Below, piece after piece: positions 36,940 to 45,307 of a DNA stretch of 64,000 bases. Each line of letters opens with the position of its first letter. Within the stretch, counting starts at the first letter, position 1. A program made the position numbers and the translations under genes. The notes beneath the pieces were generated by a model. That model saw only the letters and a list, made by a program, of their open reading frames with translations, was not told the origin of the DNA and searched no databases. Source of the stretch: Opitutia bacterium. Its GTDB lineage: Bacteria > Verrucomicrobiota > Verrucomicrobiia > Opitutales > Opitutaceae. Location: the NCBI GenBank assembly GCA_016217595.1, contig JACRHS010000006.1, forward strand, positions 1 to 64,000, in the 5' to 3' direction.

Positions 36940-37119
36940 ATGCGCGTCACACGACCCGCAGTAACCGCAAAACCATCACCACAGGACATACACCCTGCTG
37001 GTTCCGATCAGTCACTATCTCATGCTGTTCATGTCGATCTGGATGTCTTAAGACATAAGGGCCAGCCGGTCTTCACTGACGAAGAAAATTGCGCCACATG
37101 CAGGAAATGCATTCGTTGA
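36940..37119 (+). CDS. Small 59-residue protein with CxxCxxC motif
   Basis: A 59-codon frame starting with ATG at 36940. The tail reads FTDEENCATCRKCIR, a C-x2-C-x2-C arrangement that could bind zinc or iron. Only three bases separate its stop (37117-37119) from the ATG of the DUF488 gene, which argues for a shared transcript. No ribosome binding site is obvious, and I do not recognise the family. It could be a chance frame, but the spacing and the cysteine cluster make it worth keeping. Confidence 0.4.
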   Translation: MRVTRPAVTAKPSPQDIHPAGSDQSLSHAVHVDLDVLRHKGQPVFTDEENCATCRKCIR

Positions 37120-37122
37120 GAC

Positions 37123-38019
37123 ATGCTGTTTGATCGCCATAAACGCCTTCTTGCCCTCGTCGATGCCCTCGGCGGCGAGATCGGCAATCTGGATTTCCAG
37201 AAACTTCTCTTCCTCTACTGCCGCGAAGTGGAGACAGAGCCCTCCTATGAGTTTGTGCCCTACAAGTTTGGCGGCTTCTCCTTTACCTCGTATGCCGACA
37301 AACGTCGCCTTACCGAACAGGGTCTGCTAGCCGAAGAGGAACGCGTTTGGAAATTAACACCTGAAGGCCGGACTCTCGCTAAAGTACCGCCGATGGTGCG
37401 CGTGGGTATGGATGGTTTTGCGCGTCGCAAAGCCTCCCTCCGGGGTGATGCACTTGTTGCCGATACCTACCGCCGCCATCCCTACTATGCTACGCGCAGT
37501 GAAATCGCCGCCCGCCTCCTCGCCACCGATGCCCTTACGCGAGCTGCCATCGACGCCGCTCGCCCACCACGTGGGCAGCCAGGCCTCTGCACCATCGGCT
37601 ACGAAGGTTACACGTTGGAAGGTTATCTAAACCGCCTACTCCAAGAGGGTGTGACGCTGCTGTGTGACGTACGACGCAATCCGCTCAGCCGCAAATACGG
37701 TTTCTCTAAGAGCACATTGGCTAAAAGTTGCGAAGGTGTTGGTCTTCGATACGAGCATTTGCCTGAACTCGGCATTGCCTCCGAAGAACGTCGCTGTCTT
37801 CAAACGCAGGCTGACTACGACGCACTATTCGCCACCTACGAACGCGACAACCTTCCACAGCAGGGCGCGGCGTTAGCGAAAATTCACAGCTGGGTGCAGG
37901 AAGACCATCGCGTGGCCCTAACCTGCTACGAAACTCATGCCTGCCAGTGTCACCGGCATAGCGTGGCAGAGGCGCTGGAGCGGGAGTTCGGCCGGACGTA
38001 TTCCCCCCGACACCTGTAA
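37123..38019 (+). CDS. DUF488 protein with N-terminal winged-helix/Panacea-like domain
   Basis: 298 residues. Residues 1-120 form a helical domain with IGNLDFQKLLFLYC, YEFVPYKFGGFSF and KRRLTEQGLL, the pattern of Panacea/DUF4065-like or YwgA-like modules. Residues 150-298 are DUF488: CTIGYEGYTLEGYLNRLL, LLCDVRRNPLSRKYGFS, YEHLPELGI and the closing LTCYETHACQCHRHSVAEAL. DUF488 is fairly common, but its reaction is unknown; the conserved Cys/His end suggests a metal or thiol chemistry. It lies in a GC-poorer island with the small ORF before it and an unknown gene 16 bases after it. Confidence 0.8.
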   Translation: MLFDRHKRLLALVDALGGEIGNLDFQKLLFLYCREVETEPSYEFVPYKFGGFSFTSYADKRRLTEQGLLAEEERVWKLTPEGRTLAKVPPMVRVGMDGFARRKASLRGDALVADTYRRHPYYATRSEIAARLLATDALTRAAIDAARPPRGQPGLCTIGYEGYTLEGYLNRLLQEGVTLLCDVRRNPLSRKYGFSKSTLAKSCEGVGLRYEHLPELGIASEERRCLQTQADYDALFATYERDNLPQQGAALAKIHSWVQEDHRVALTCYETHACQCHRHSVAEALEREFGRTYSPRHL

Positions 38020-38034
38020 CGGAGACTCCACTCT

Positions 38035-38856
38035 ATGGCCCGCGAGCGCATACTGATCACGGTAAAAACCTATCCGACGCTCTCGAAGACTCACGTTGAG
38101 CTGGTCTGTACCGCTGGCTTTCGGGAGGACGGTTCGTGGGTTCGCATTTATCCTGTACCCTTCCGGTTGATGGAGCACGGCCAGCAGTTTTCCAAGTGGA
38201 CTTGGGTCGAGCTGCCGTTGGCGAGGAGGACCAAGGACCACCGCCACGAATCACACAGCCCTATCGACCGAAACGATATCCAGATATTCAACACTATCGG
38301 CACCACTGATGGTTGGCGGGAGCGCCGTCAATGGGTGATCAAGCGCGGACCCGTCTGGAGAAATCTAAAAAATCTGATTACTGCGGGCAAAAGGGGCGAT
38401 ATCTCGCTTGCAACTTTCAAGCCCACCCAGCTGTTGGGATTCGATCACGAACCCGCCATCACCGAATGGGATGCCGACCGCATGGCTGCCGCAAAAGAAC
38501 AACTCCGACAGACCGATTTTTTTGAAACTGACGACTTGGTCGAAAATTTTAGGCCGGCCGACAAGGTACCGCACAATTTTTATTACCGCTTTCGAGATGA
38601 GGCAGGCACCGAGAGTAGAATGAGGATTTTGGATTGGGAAATTGGGATGCTCTATTGGAACTGCCTTAAACTAGCGCATGGCGACCAAGACGAAGCTCTG
38701 CGCAAAGTGCGCCAGAAATACGAACAAACGTTCTTTTTAACCGACCTACACTTTTTTCTCGGCACCACCTTAGAATGGCATGATCGCGCTCCCAATCCTT
38801 GGGTGATCGTCGGCGTAGCCCCCATCCCGCATCAACTGCAAAGTGAGTTGTTTTGA
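38035..38856 (+). CDS. Unknown protein encoded with the DUF488 gene
   Basis: 273 residues with a good ribosome binding site (GGAG at 38021-38024) before the ATG at 38035. I do not recognise the family. The sequence is soluble, rich in charged and aromatic residues. Notable parts are ILITVKTYPTLSKTHVELVCTAGF, GSWVRIYPVPFRL, PHNFYYRFRDEAG, and LDWEIGMLYWNC. The first half has a beta-strand pattern like a nucleic-acid- or nucleotide-binding fold. The tight spacing to the DUF488 gene and the shared low GC suggest the two act together, possibly in nucleic-acid processing or defence. That is inference. Confidence 0.7.
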   Translation: MARERILITVKTYPTLSKTHVELVCTAGFREDGSWVRIYPVPFRLMEHGQQFSKWTWVELPLARRTKDHRHESHSPIDRNDIQIFNTIGTTDGWRERRQWVIKRGPVWRNLKNLITAGKRGDISLATFKPTQLLGFDHEPAITEWDADRMAAAKEQLRQTDFFETDDLVENFRPADKVPHNFYYRFRDEAGTESRMRILDWEIGMLYWNCLKLAHGDQDEALRKVRQKYEQTFFLTDLHFFLGTTLEWHDRAPNPWVIVGVAPIPHQLQSELF

Positions 38857-38997
38857 ACATTGGCCATAGCCAACAAATTGCCACTCGCGATTAGACGGGA
38901 CGTAAATTGTTAGTCTGATTATTTTTGATGCACTGGTATATAGTGCGTGAAAAAGGGTCGTTGGCCTTCATAAGGCATCAAAGCTGTTATTCATAAT

Positions 38998-41900
38998 TCA
39001 CTTCACTCGGGCCGCTGCCAACGGACCGTCTTGTTTCGGGTCGTCCGGTTTTGCCGCGGCTTTGGCCAGCAGATCGCGCCATTGGCTCAGGTCGATGTGT
39101 TGCAGTGTGCCACCGAAGTGGACGGGCTGATTCAGCAACGCGTAACCCTTCTCGTCTTTCTGGGCGGAGAGCAGACCGGCTGTCGCCAGGCGGTCGGCGA
39201 ACTGGTTACGAAATCCAAACTGCAGTTGCACGCTGAGCGGTGCCGCGGGGAAATCCTGCCCCTTGCCCGCAGCGATCTCGCCGGTACCCGTCACGCTGAT
39301 GTCCCGGGAATTCATCGCGATCTCCGTCAGGCGAAATGTGCCATCGGCTTTGCGGATGGCCGTGATCGCGATCTGGTCGTAACCGATCTCCGCCATCAGG
39401 TAGTTGAAATCGAGGACCGCCCGGGTGTTTTTGCTGACGTGATTCTGGCGCGCCTTGATGGCGTTGCGCTGCGCGCTGAAAATTTTCCCGACGAGCTCGC
39501 CCATGGTGTCGAGCGCGTCTGACATCGGGGCCGAAGGTTCCGGGATCGTTTCCGCCACGTTCGTTTTCAGCAACCGGACAATCCCGTTCTTACTCGCGAG
39601 CCGGAATTCCTGCTCCATTCGGCCGAGCAGATCGTCGAGGTTGGCGCCGTTTCCCCGGAGCGTCGTGGCCACGGAGAACCGCCCCTTGAACGCCGCATCG
39701 CGACCCGCAGGCGCCGCGCCAAACAGCGGCGCGGCGTCAATCTCGCCGAGCGCCGCCGCGCCTTGGAGGCTGTACGGCAGCTCCGCGGCGGGATCGAACG
39801 CGAGCAGCCCTTCCGCTTTTGCCAGCTTATGATCGGCGAGCATCCACAGGCCGTCTTGCAGCCGGATGGATCTGTGATCGAGGCCGAAGACGCCGCGCAC
39901 GCCATCAAAGTCGCGGTCCCCTGCCCGCAAACGATCGAAGGCCACGCTCACGTTTCCGATCCAGTCGCCCCAAAACGGTATCCGGTCTTTCGCGCCCACC
40001 GCCGACGGAGCGCTCCCCAACGCGGTCAGCGGAGCCACCAACGACTGCAGATGTTCCAAGGCGACCTGCTTGCCCGACACGCTCATGTTGACGCGATCTC
40101 CGGCCGCCTCCCGGGTCCACGTTCCCGCGGTCGTCAGCTCCGACGCATTTGCTCCCAACGCGATTTTGATCGGCGCCCGAAACGAGAGCGCAGGCCCCGC
40201 GCCGACATCCGCCTGAAACTCTGCGGAGATGGTTTGATCCGCCGCCGGCCCGACCACCGCCAGTTTGCCCTTCACGTTCGTCCATCGCGCGAAGCTCGCC
40301 GAAAATTCCCCCGCGGCGGATTGCGCGGTGATCCACCCCAACCCCGGGATCGCCGTCTGCGATGCCAGCGCCTTGAGGTCGGCATTCCACGTGCCGTCGA
40401 CCGCGGCTGGCGCACCGGCTTTCGCCGGCCAGGAGGCCTTCGCGGCGATGGTCGCCAACGGCTGGCCGGCGCTTACGACTGTCAGGGGCGTGAACTCCAC
40501 CCTCCAGCCACCGGCCGCGTACTCGGCGAGAATCGCTGCCGACAAATCGAGGTCGCGCCCGATCGTCGCGTTCGCTCGTTGCACGGAAACTTTGGTCGCA
40601 ACAACCGGCGCTTTGGAGCGAATGATGAACCCGGCGTCGGCCGTCCGGACAACCAACTCGCCCGTCGCATCGCCGCCGGCAAAGGCGCAACCGCCCCAAA
40701 ATTCCGGCAGCCCGGCCAACGAAAATGCCCCGACAGAAACCTCCAGCCAGTCGTTGCGCGGATCGGCCACGGTCAGACGACCGCTCCGCTCATCGATCTC
40801 AAACGGCTGGAGCGACCGCACCACCGCCGCCCGACCGGGCCCGGCCGCGGAAATGTTCAGCTGCTCGACCCGGACGGATTGCCCGCTGTGGACTAAATCG
40901 AAACGAGCATCCATCGTCACCGCGCCAAGGAAATCCAGCGACGGCGCAATGGCACCCCAGCGGCTGGTCGCGAGGTTCAGGCGGCCGAGCGCGTGCACGC
41001 GGGTGAACGCCGCGTCCACGTCGAAATCGCCTTCCCCGTCGGCCGCGACGGTGGGCAGCGGCCGGTTCGGCAGGAAGGGGATCAGGTCGGAATTCCGCAG
41101 ATCGATTTTCCAGGTTCCTACCAGCCGTCCGGTCGCAGCAGGCGCGTGCGCGACAAGGCGCAGAAAGCGCCGGCCTTCGCCGCTCAGATCGAGCGTGTAG
41201 AGTTCCTCCGCCGTGCCGCGCGCCGCCGCCATCTCAACCGTCCAGACGAACCCCTTCGGCAACGACCGGCCATCCACCGCGAGGTCGGCCTTGATCGCGA
41301 TGCGGTTCACGGTCCGCGGTGAATCCATCGTCACGACGAGACGGCCGTGCACCGTGAAATCGGCGGTGTTGTTCTTCGGATCGCGAAAACTGCCCATCGC
41401 CTCCAACGACAGATCGCCCGCACGACCGACGCCCACGCCATCCCCCTTGATGATCACGTGCGCCTTGGCGGGCGGAGCCCCCGCCGCACCGGCAAACAAG
41501 ACGTCGCCTTCCAAATCGATTTCGTCGCACGACAGATCGCAGGGCAGATTTCCTCCGCTCAAGATTTCCCGGAAGATGCCCAACAACTTTTGCGCCGGCA
41601 TAGCGTTCGCCTGCGTCAACGCGCTGGCTCCGGCCTCGCGCCCGGGCACAGCCGCGCCCTGCGCCGGCGCATCGGCCGCAACCGGGCGGCGACTGAGATC
41701 CAGCGTCCAGCCGCGGGCCACCAGACTCCGCGCCTTGACGTTGCGATTCCACAGCGAGCGGGTGAGCGGAAGCTGCGCTTCGAGGTACGGGATGTTGAGA
41801 ACGGCGTCCTCGCGCTCCAGATGCAGATGGCCGACCTGGACTTTACCGAACCGCGCCGACAACGCCTCGATGGACCCGCGCAGGCCAGGCTGCCGGGCCA

Positions 41901-42015
41901 GCACCCGTTGCGCGACCCACGTCTGGAGGACGGGCGCGATCGTGAGGACGGCAAGCAGAGCGCCGAGCGCGACCGCCCAGCACACTGTTCGCGAAAGGAG
42001 TTGGTGAAATTTCAC
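38998..42015 (-). CDS. AsmA-like large envelope protein
   Basis: 1005 residues from a GTG at 42015. An N-terminal membrane anchor (about 10-32) is followed by a very long beta-strand-rich periplasmic region with short repeating hydrophobic strands. The C-terminal quarter (about 800-990) has the AsmA_2/AsmA-C features: RLASKNGIVRLLKT, then LDFNYLMAEIGYDQIAITAIRKADGTFRLTEIAMNSRDISVTGTGEI in outline. AsmA-like proteins are thought to bridge the periplasm and move phospholipids to the outer membrane. The strand-rich groove pattern fits, but this member has not been assigned to a specific branch (YhdP, TamB, AsmA). Confidence 0.7.
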   Translation of the reverse strand: MKFHQLLSRTVCWAVALGALLAVLTIAPVLQTWVAQRVLARQPGLRGSIEALSARFGKVQVGHLHLEREDAVLNIPYLEAQLPLTRSLWNRNVKARSLVARGWTLDLSRRPVAADAPAQGAAVPGREAGASALTQANAMPAQKLLGIFREILSGGNLPCDLSCDEIDLEGDVLFAGAAGAPPAKAHVIIKGDGVGVGRAGDLSLEAMGSFRDPKNNTADFTVHGRLVVTMDSPRTVNRIAIKADLAVDGRSLPKGFVWTVEMAAARGTAEELYTLDLSGEGRRFLRLVAHAPAATGRLVGTWKIDLRNSDLIPFLPNRPLPTVAADGEGDFDVDAAFTRVHALGRLNLATSRWGAIAPSLDFLGAVTMDARFDLVHSGQSVRVEQLNISAAGPGRAAVVRSLQPFEIDERSGRLTVADPRNDWLEVSVGAFSLAGLPEFWGGCAFAGGDATGELVVRTADAGFIIRSKAPVVATKVSVQRANATIGRDLDLSAAILAEYAAGGWRVEFTPLTVVSAGQPLATIAAKASWPAKAGAPAAVDGTWNADLKALASQTAIPGLGWITAQSAAGEFSASFARWTNVKGKLAVVGPAADQTISAEFQADVGAGPALSFRAPIKIALGANASELTTAGTWTREAAGDRVNMSVSGKQVALEHLQSLVAPLTALGSAPSAVGAKDRIPFWGDWIGNVSVAFDRLRAGDRDFDGVRGVFGLDHRSIRLQDGLWMLADHKLAKAEGLLAFDPAAELPYSLQGAAALGEIDAAPLFGAAPAGRDAAFKGRFSVATTLRGNGANLDDLLGRMEQEFRLASKNGIVRLLKTNVAETIPEPSAPMSDALDTMGELVGKIFSAQRNAIKARQNHVSKNTRAVLDFNYLMAEIGYDQIAITAIRKADGTFRLTEIAMNSRDISVTGTGEIAAGKGQDFPAAPLSVQLQFGFRNQFADRLATAGLLSAQKDEKGYALLNQPVHFGGTLQHIDLSQWRDLLAKAAAKPDDPKQDGPLAAARVK

Positions 42016-42143
42016 GCGTGGATCGACGCGTCAGACCGCGTACGTCCGCCAGAGTGTCATCGAAAAGCGCGGGCATCAACCCTGCGCCTTCTTGCGTCCC
42101 TTTGCGGCCACACCTTCCGAACCGGCGAAATTGGACCGTGCCT

Positions 42144-42220
42144 GTAGGGCGGCATCGCCGAATGCCGCCGGGATTGAGCCGCTCGCGCCAAAGCGGCGGG
42201 GTTCGGCGACCCCGCCCTAC
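42144..42220. repeat. REP-like imperfect inverted repeat
   Basis: The left arm begins GTAGGGCGGCATCGCCGAAT at 42144; the right arm ends CGGCGACCCCGCCCTAC at 42220. Reverse-complementing the right arm gives a 26-base match to the left arm with a few differences in the CAT/GGG positions. Related single arms occur at 44752-44782 and 45178-45204, in the opposite orientation. Confidence 0.75.
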
Positions 42221-42283
42221 AAAAGAGGGCGGTCGAGGCCCTTTGGGGCTCTGTATATAAACCGCCCGCTGCCGCGATCCTGC

Positions 42284-42931
42284 TCAGAACGTGCAGCTCA
42301 GCGTCAGGCCGAGGCTGTGCAGGTTGCGCTTCGGTGGCGCGCTGTAACGGTAGCCGACACCCACGCTCCAATGGTCGCCCAGTTTGCAGGCCACGTTGGC
42401 AAACGCACCCAAGGTATAGTCTTTCTCGCGAAATACAGTCGTGGGCCCGCTGCCCGCCAGCACCAGGGCGGCGGGGTTATATACATTAAACTCCGCCCGC
42501 GACACACTCAGATCCAGCGACGGTCCCGCGCTCACCGACCAGTTGCGCGCAATCCGGGTGACGTAGCCGGCCTGCACCCCCCACTGGTGAATGCTCTCTG
42601 TATAATCGTAGGACGTGAGCACCTGCGCGCTCACCCCGCCGTTGTGGAAAACGTCGGACGTGGCCGCCGTGCCCCGCCCATTGATGTTTTTCAAATAACG
42701 ATAGGACGCACCGACGAACCACTCGGGCGTAAGTTGGTAGGAAAGGTTCAGCCCGGGGGCGAACTTCGTGGCGGTCTTATTCAGGTTTTGGATATTGTTG
42801 TCTGCGGCGTAAGCGCGGGTGCCGCCGATCCAGACCTGGTCGGCCGTGGGCGTGATTTGCAGACCGGTAGCCTGGACCGCCACGGCGCTGAGCCCAAACA
42901 AGACAACTGCGAGCAAGGATGTGCTTTTCAT
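42284..42931 (-). CDS. Outer-membrane beta-barrel protein
   Basis: 215 residues from the ATG at 42931. A signal peptide is clear (MKSTSLLAVVLFGLSAVAVQA, cleavage about 21). The rest alternates polar and aromatic residues in amphipathic strands (NLSYQLTPEWFVGASYRYL, GYVTRIARNWSVSAG, HWSVGVGYRYSAPP) and ends in Phe, the classic C-terminal outer-membrane assembly signal. About eight strands can be counted, as in OmpA/OmpW-like barrels. The ligand is unknown. Confidence 0.75.
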   Translation of the reverse strand: MKSTSLLAVVLFGLSAVAVQATGLQITPTADQVWIGGTRAYAADNNIQNLNKTATKFAPGLNLSYQLTPEWFVGASYRYLKNINGRGTAATSDVFHNGGVSAQVLTSYDYTESIHQWGVQAGYVTRIARNWSVSAGPSLDLSVSRAEFNVYNPAALVLAGSGPTTVFREKDYTLGAFANVACKLGDHWSVGVGYRYSAPPKRNLHSLGLTLSCTF

Positions 42932-43030
42932 AGTAGTTTCAGGGCACGCAAAGACCATCTGCGCACACGCCGGTTCCAATTTTGTCGTGCAGCAACATAG
43001 CCCAACACAGCCCTGGCCATGTCCGCACCC

Positions 43031-43135
43031 GCACAAACCTTGTCCGCCGCTGAACAGCCCGTGTCTGCGCGAGAACAACTCCTGTCCGGCTTGGCACAAC
43101 CTGCCGCTACCGCCGCCCAACTGGCCCATTACGCC
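43031..43135. repeat. Degenerate 21-base tandem repeat, five units
   Basis: Units begin at 43031, 43052, 43073, 43094 and 43115. Each starts with G-x-A/C-C-A-A (for example GAACAGCCCGTGTCTGCGCGA, then GAACAACTCCTGTCCGGCTT). In the plus-strand open frame from the ATG at 43019 (92 codons) this gives a heptad pattern, x-Q-x-L/V-S-A-x. Whether that frame is translated is unknown. It lies in the 5' region of the divergent beta-barrel gene. The rest of the gap 42932-43389 shows no gene. Confidence 0.6.
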
Positions 43136-43389
43136 GCCTTTGCGCCTCAGCCGCCTCAATCCTCCACGCCCCCGCTGTCGGATCTTACTACTATACAACA
43201 ATACTCGGCTCGACCCCCTCGGCTTTACCATCTACGCTCCGCGCATGTGCGTTTCACGCCGCGATCACCCTTTGGGCAACAGGCTCTTGCCTCTTGACAG
43301 CGACATCGATTGAACGGACCGTACTGCTCAATTCTCATACCAAGAGACATTGTCAATTGTCCCCCCCAAGACTCCTTTTACACCCTCCC

Positions 43390-44277
43390 ATGAAGATATT
43401 CTATATATCTATTGTTTTTATAGTCGCTATCGTATTGTGTTACGCTAGTGAACGGGCCCCTGCTAAGGCGAATGGGGAGGCGGAATCGTTCGAGAAAAGC
43501 AAAAAGCTTTTCGATAAATATCGACCCAATTCAGTGAGCATTCTTTTACCAAAACACGGAAACTCTACTACGGTTGTTGATAAACGCGCTTGGAATGCGG
43601 ACTTCAGTCGGGTTGACGGACGGATATCTGCCAAGCTGTTTTTAGATAAACTCAGATACAAGGATGTCACTCCGCAACGACTAGCAATACAATTGCGTTA
43701 CAAAGGGCGCACCCCAGAGGAAGAGTCTGCTTTGGAATGTGGGCAGGATTTCGGCCCGACTTTTCGAGTCGACCTGCCGTTTCGTTTGGAAGCCGATGGC
43801 ATCTATACGGTCTCTATCGATCTCCCGCAGGGTGAGACTCGGCAATATGTCTTGCAGATCGCGGCTGAGATCGAGGAAGGGTACAAAACTGGATCAGTCA
43901 TCGATATTCCTGGGGTCACAGCTATACGCTCCAGCTTGCTTGGTGGTTTTTACGAAGTGGACAAAGTGGAAGTGCCGCCCAAGGCTCTTTCCCAGCGTAA
44001 GCCGACTGCGCCAGCAGGGGCCAAGGAGGCGTCGGGATCAGTTGTTTTAAAATATATAATAGAGGAAGATGGGACGGTTTTGCATGCCGATATTGAGTTG
44101 GTTATTAATGTGAAGAATGACCCTAAAAGTGCCCTAAACCAAGCGGCTCTGGATGGCGTGAAGCAGTGGCGTTTTGAACCGGCGACGATAGGAGGAAAAC
44201 CTGTGCGATGCCGAAAAACTGCTAGAGTAGATTTTGGGAACGTACTTTTCATTGACGATGGGACTAAACTGAAATGA
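43390..44277 (+). CDS. AT-rich secreted protein with TonB C-terminal-like domain
   Basis: 295 residues from the ATG at 43390; an upstream in-frame start at 43294 is less likely because the signal/anchor helix starts here (MKIFYISIVFIVAIVLCYAS). The middle is unrecognised. The last 80 residues (KYIIEEDGTVLHADIEL, NQAALDGVKQWRFEPATIGGKPV) are the TonB C-terminal fold that docks TonB-dependent receptors. The anchor is short, with no proline-rich linker, so it may be a periplasmic accessory rather than a classical TonB. GC content is far below that of its neighbours, a sign of transfer. Confidence 0.7.
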   Translation: MKIFYISIVFIVAIVLCYASERAPAKANGEAESFEKSKKLFDKYRPNSVSILLPKHGNSTTVVDKRAWNADFSRVDGRISAKLFLDKLRYKDVTPQRLAIQLRYKGRTPEEESALECGQDFGPTFRVDLPFRLEADGIYTVSIDLPQGETRQYVLQIAAEIEEGYKTGSVIDIPGVTAIRSSLLGGFYEVDKVEVPPKALSQRKPTAPAGAKEASGSVVLKYIIEEDGTVLHADIELVINVKNDPKSALNQAALDGVKQWRFEPATIGGKPVRCRKTARVDFGNVLFIDDGTKLK

Positions 44278-44590
44278 CTGCTTTGACAGAAGGTGGCGTG
44301 GGCGGTTTAGGGTGTATATCCTAACCCCTTGAAACAAGTAATAGATAGTCGGTCAGATGGAAGCGCTATGGTTCTTTTTGCGCCCTGAATCCTGCTCACA
44401 TGTGGGAAGTATCCGGGTGACTATATATAGTAATTCCGGCTTTGGGTACTGCGGCGAACTGGTGAAATGTGCGCACAGGCGGGGAGGAGTGGCGGGCGAG
44501 CGGCAACTCAGTAAAGGGCGGAAGAACAGGAAAACCTTAAACCCTTTCGGACGCCTTCTTTGTGCCGATGGGTGCGACAGACGGATTAGG

Positions 44591-44740
44591 GTGACCACGA
44601 AAGACACGAAAAACACGAAAGTCGGAGGGGACCACAGATGGCACAGACTGCACGAATAGGATCTGTTGCAGGGACGTTGTCCGTGTATTCCGCGTGATCC
44701 GTGGTTTATATGCCGGTGGTTCGTAGGCGGAGGGGCCACG
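44591..44740 (+). repeat. 150-base direct repeat, copy 1
   Basis: Starts GTGACCACGAAAGACACGAA and ends GGAGGGGCCACG. It aligns to the copy at 44988-45137 over its full length without gaps and with roughly one difference in ten bases. Motifs inside: CACGAAAGACACGAAA, ACCACAGATGGCACAGA, CCGCGTGATCCGTGG. Confidence 0.85.
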
Positions 44741-44987
44741 GTGGCAGCATTATCCCGGCGGCATTCGGCGATGCCGCCCTACAGATACGAGTCACTGGCG
44801 CACTCGGCAATTTTGCCACAAAGAGGCGCGAGAAATCTGTCCGCTATGGCTGTGCCCAGAGAAGCGCCTATAGGCGCGTGTGGCTGTCGGAGTCTCGGGC
44901 AATTTTGTGCATTCTTGCGGCCAACCAAAACTCTTCCGGCCTCTGCGCTCTCCGCGTCCTCCTGTAAGCTGCGTCGGTGTTGGAGGG

Positions 44988-45137
44988 GTGACCACGAAAG
45001 ACACGAAAAGCACGAAAGTCGGAGGGGACCACAGATGGCACAGATTGCACGGATGGGATTCAATGCAGGGATGTAATCCGTGTATTCCGCGTGATCCGTG
45101 GTTTATATGCCAGCGGTTCGTAGGCGTAGGGGCCACG
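44988..45137 (+). repeat. 150-base direct repeat, copy 2
   Basis: Second copy of the repeat at 44591-44740, 397 bases downstream and in the same orientation. Both copies are followed at different distances by a TATCCCGGCGG-x2-TTCGGCGA arm, so the duplicated unit may be composite. Confidence 0.85.
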
Positions 45138-45307
45138 CTTTCGCCTGCGGCTCAAGCGCGGCTACATGCGTTGCTTTATCCCGGCGGGGTTCGGCGAGCC
45201 CGGCCGGCAATGCGCTGACTCCTTTTTCGTGCCTTTCGTGTGTTTCGTGGTTTCAACCGGCCATTTCGATCTGGCCAAAGGCGCGCGGTGGGGAGAATGC
45301 TACGGGC

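Larger units (their letters stand above)
44278..45307. other. 1-kb gene-free region packed with dispersed repeats
   Basis: No credible gene: the open frames seen here read TTKDTKNTK or AESAEAGR and come from repeats. It contains two 150-base direct repeats (listed separately), REP-like single arms at 44752-44782 and 45178-45204, a CTCTGCGCTCTCCGCGTCCT segment near 44941-44960, and a reverse copy of the CACGAAA motif at about 45228-45252. Confidence 0.7.
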
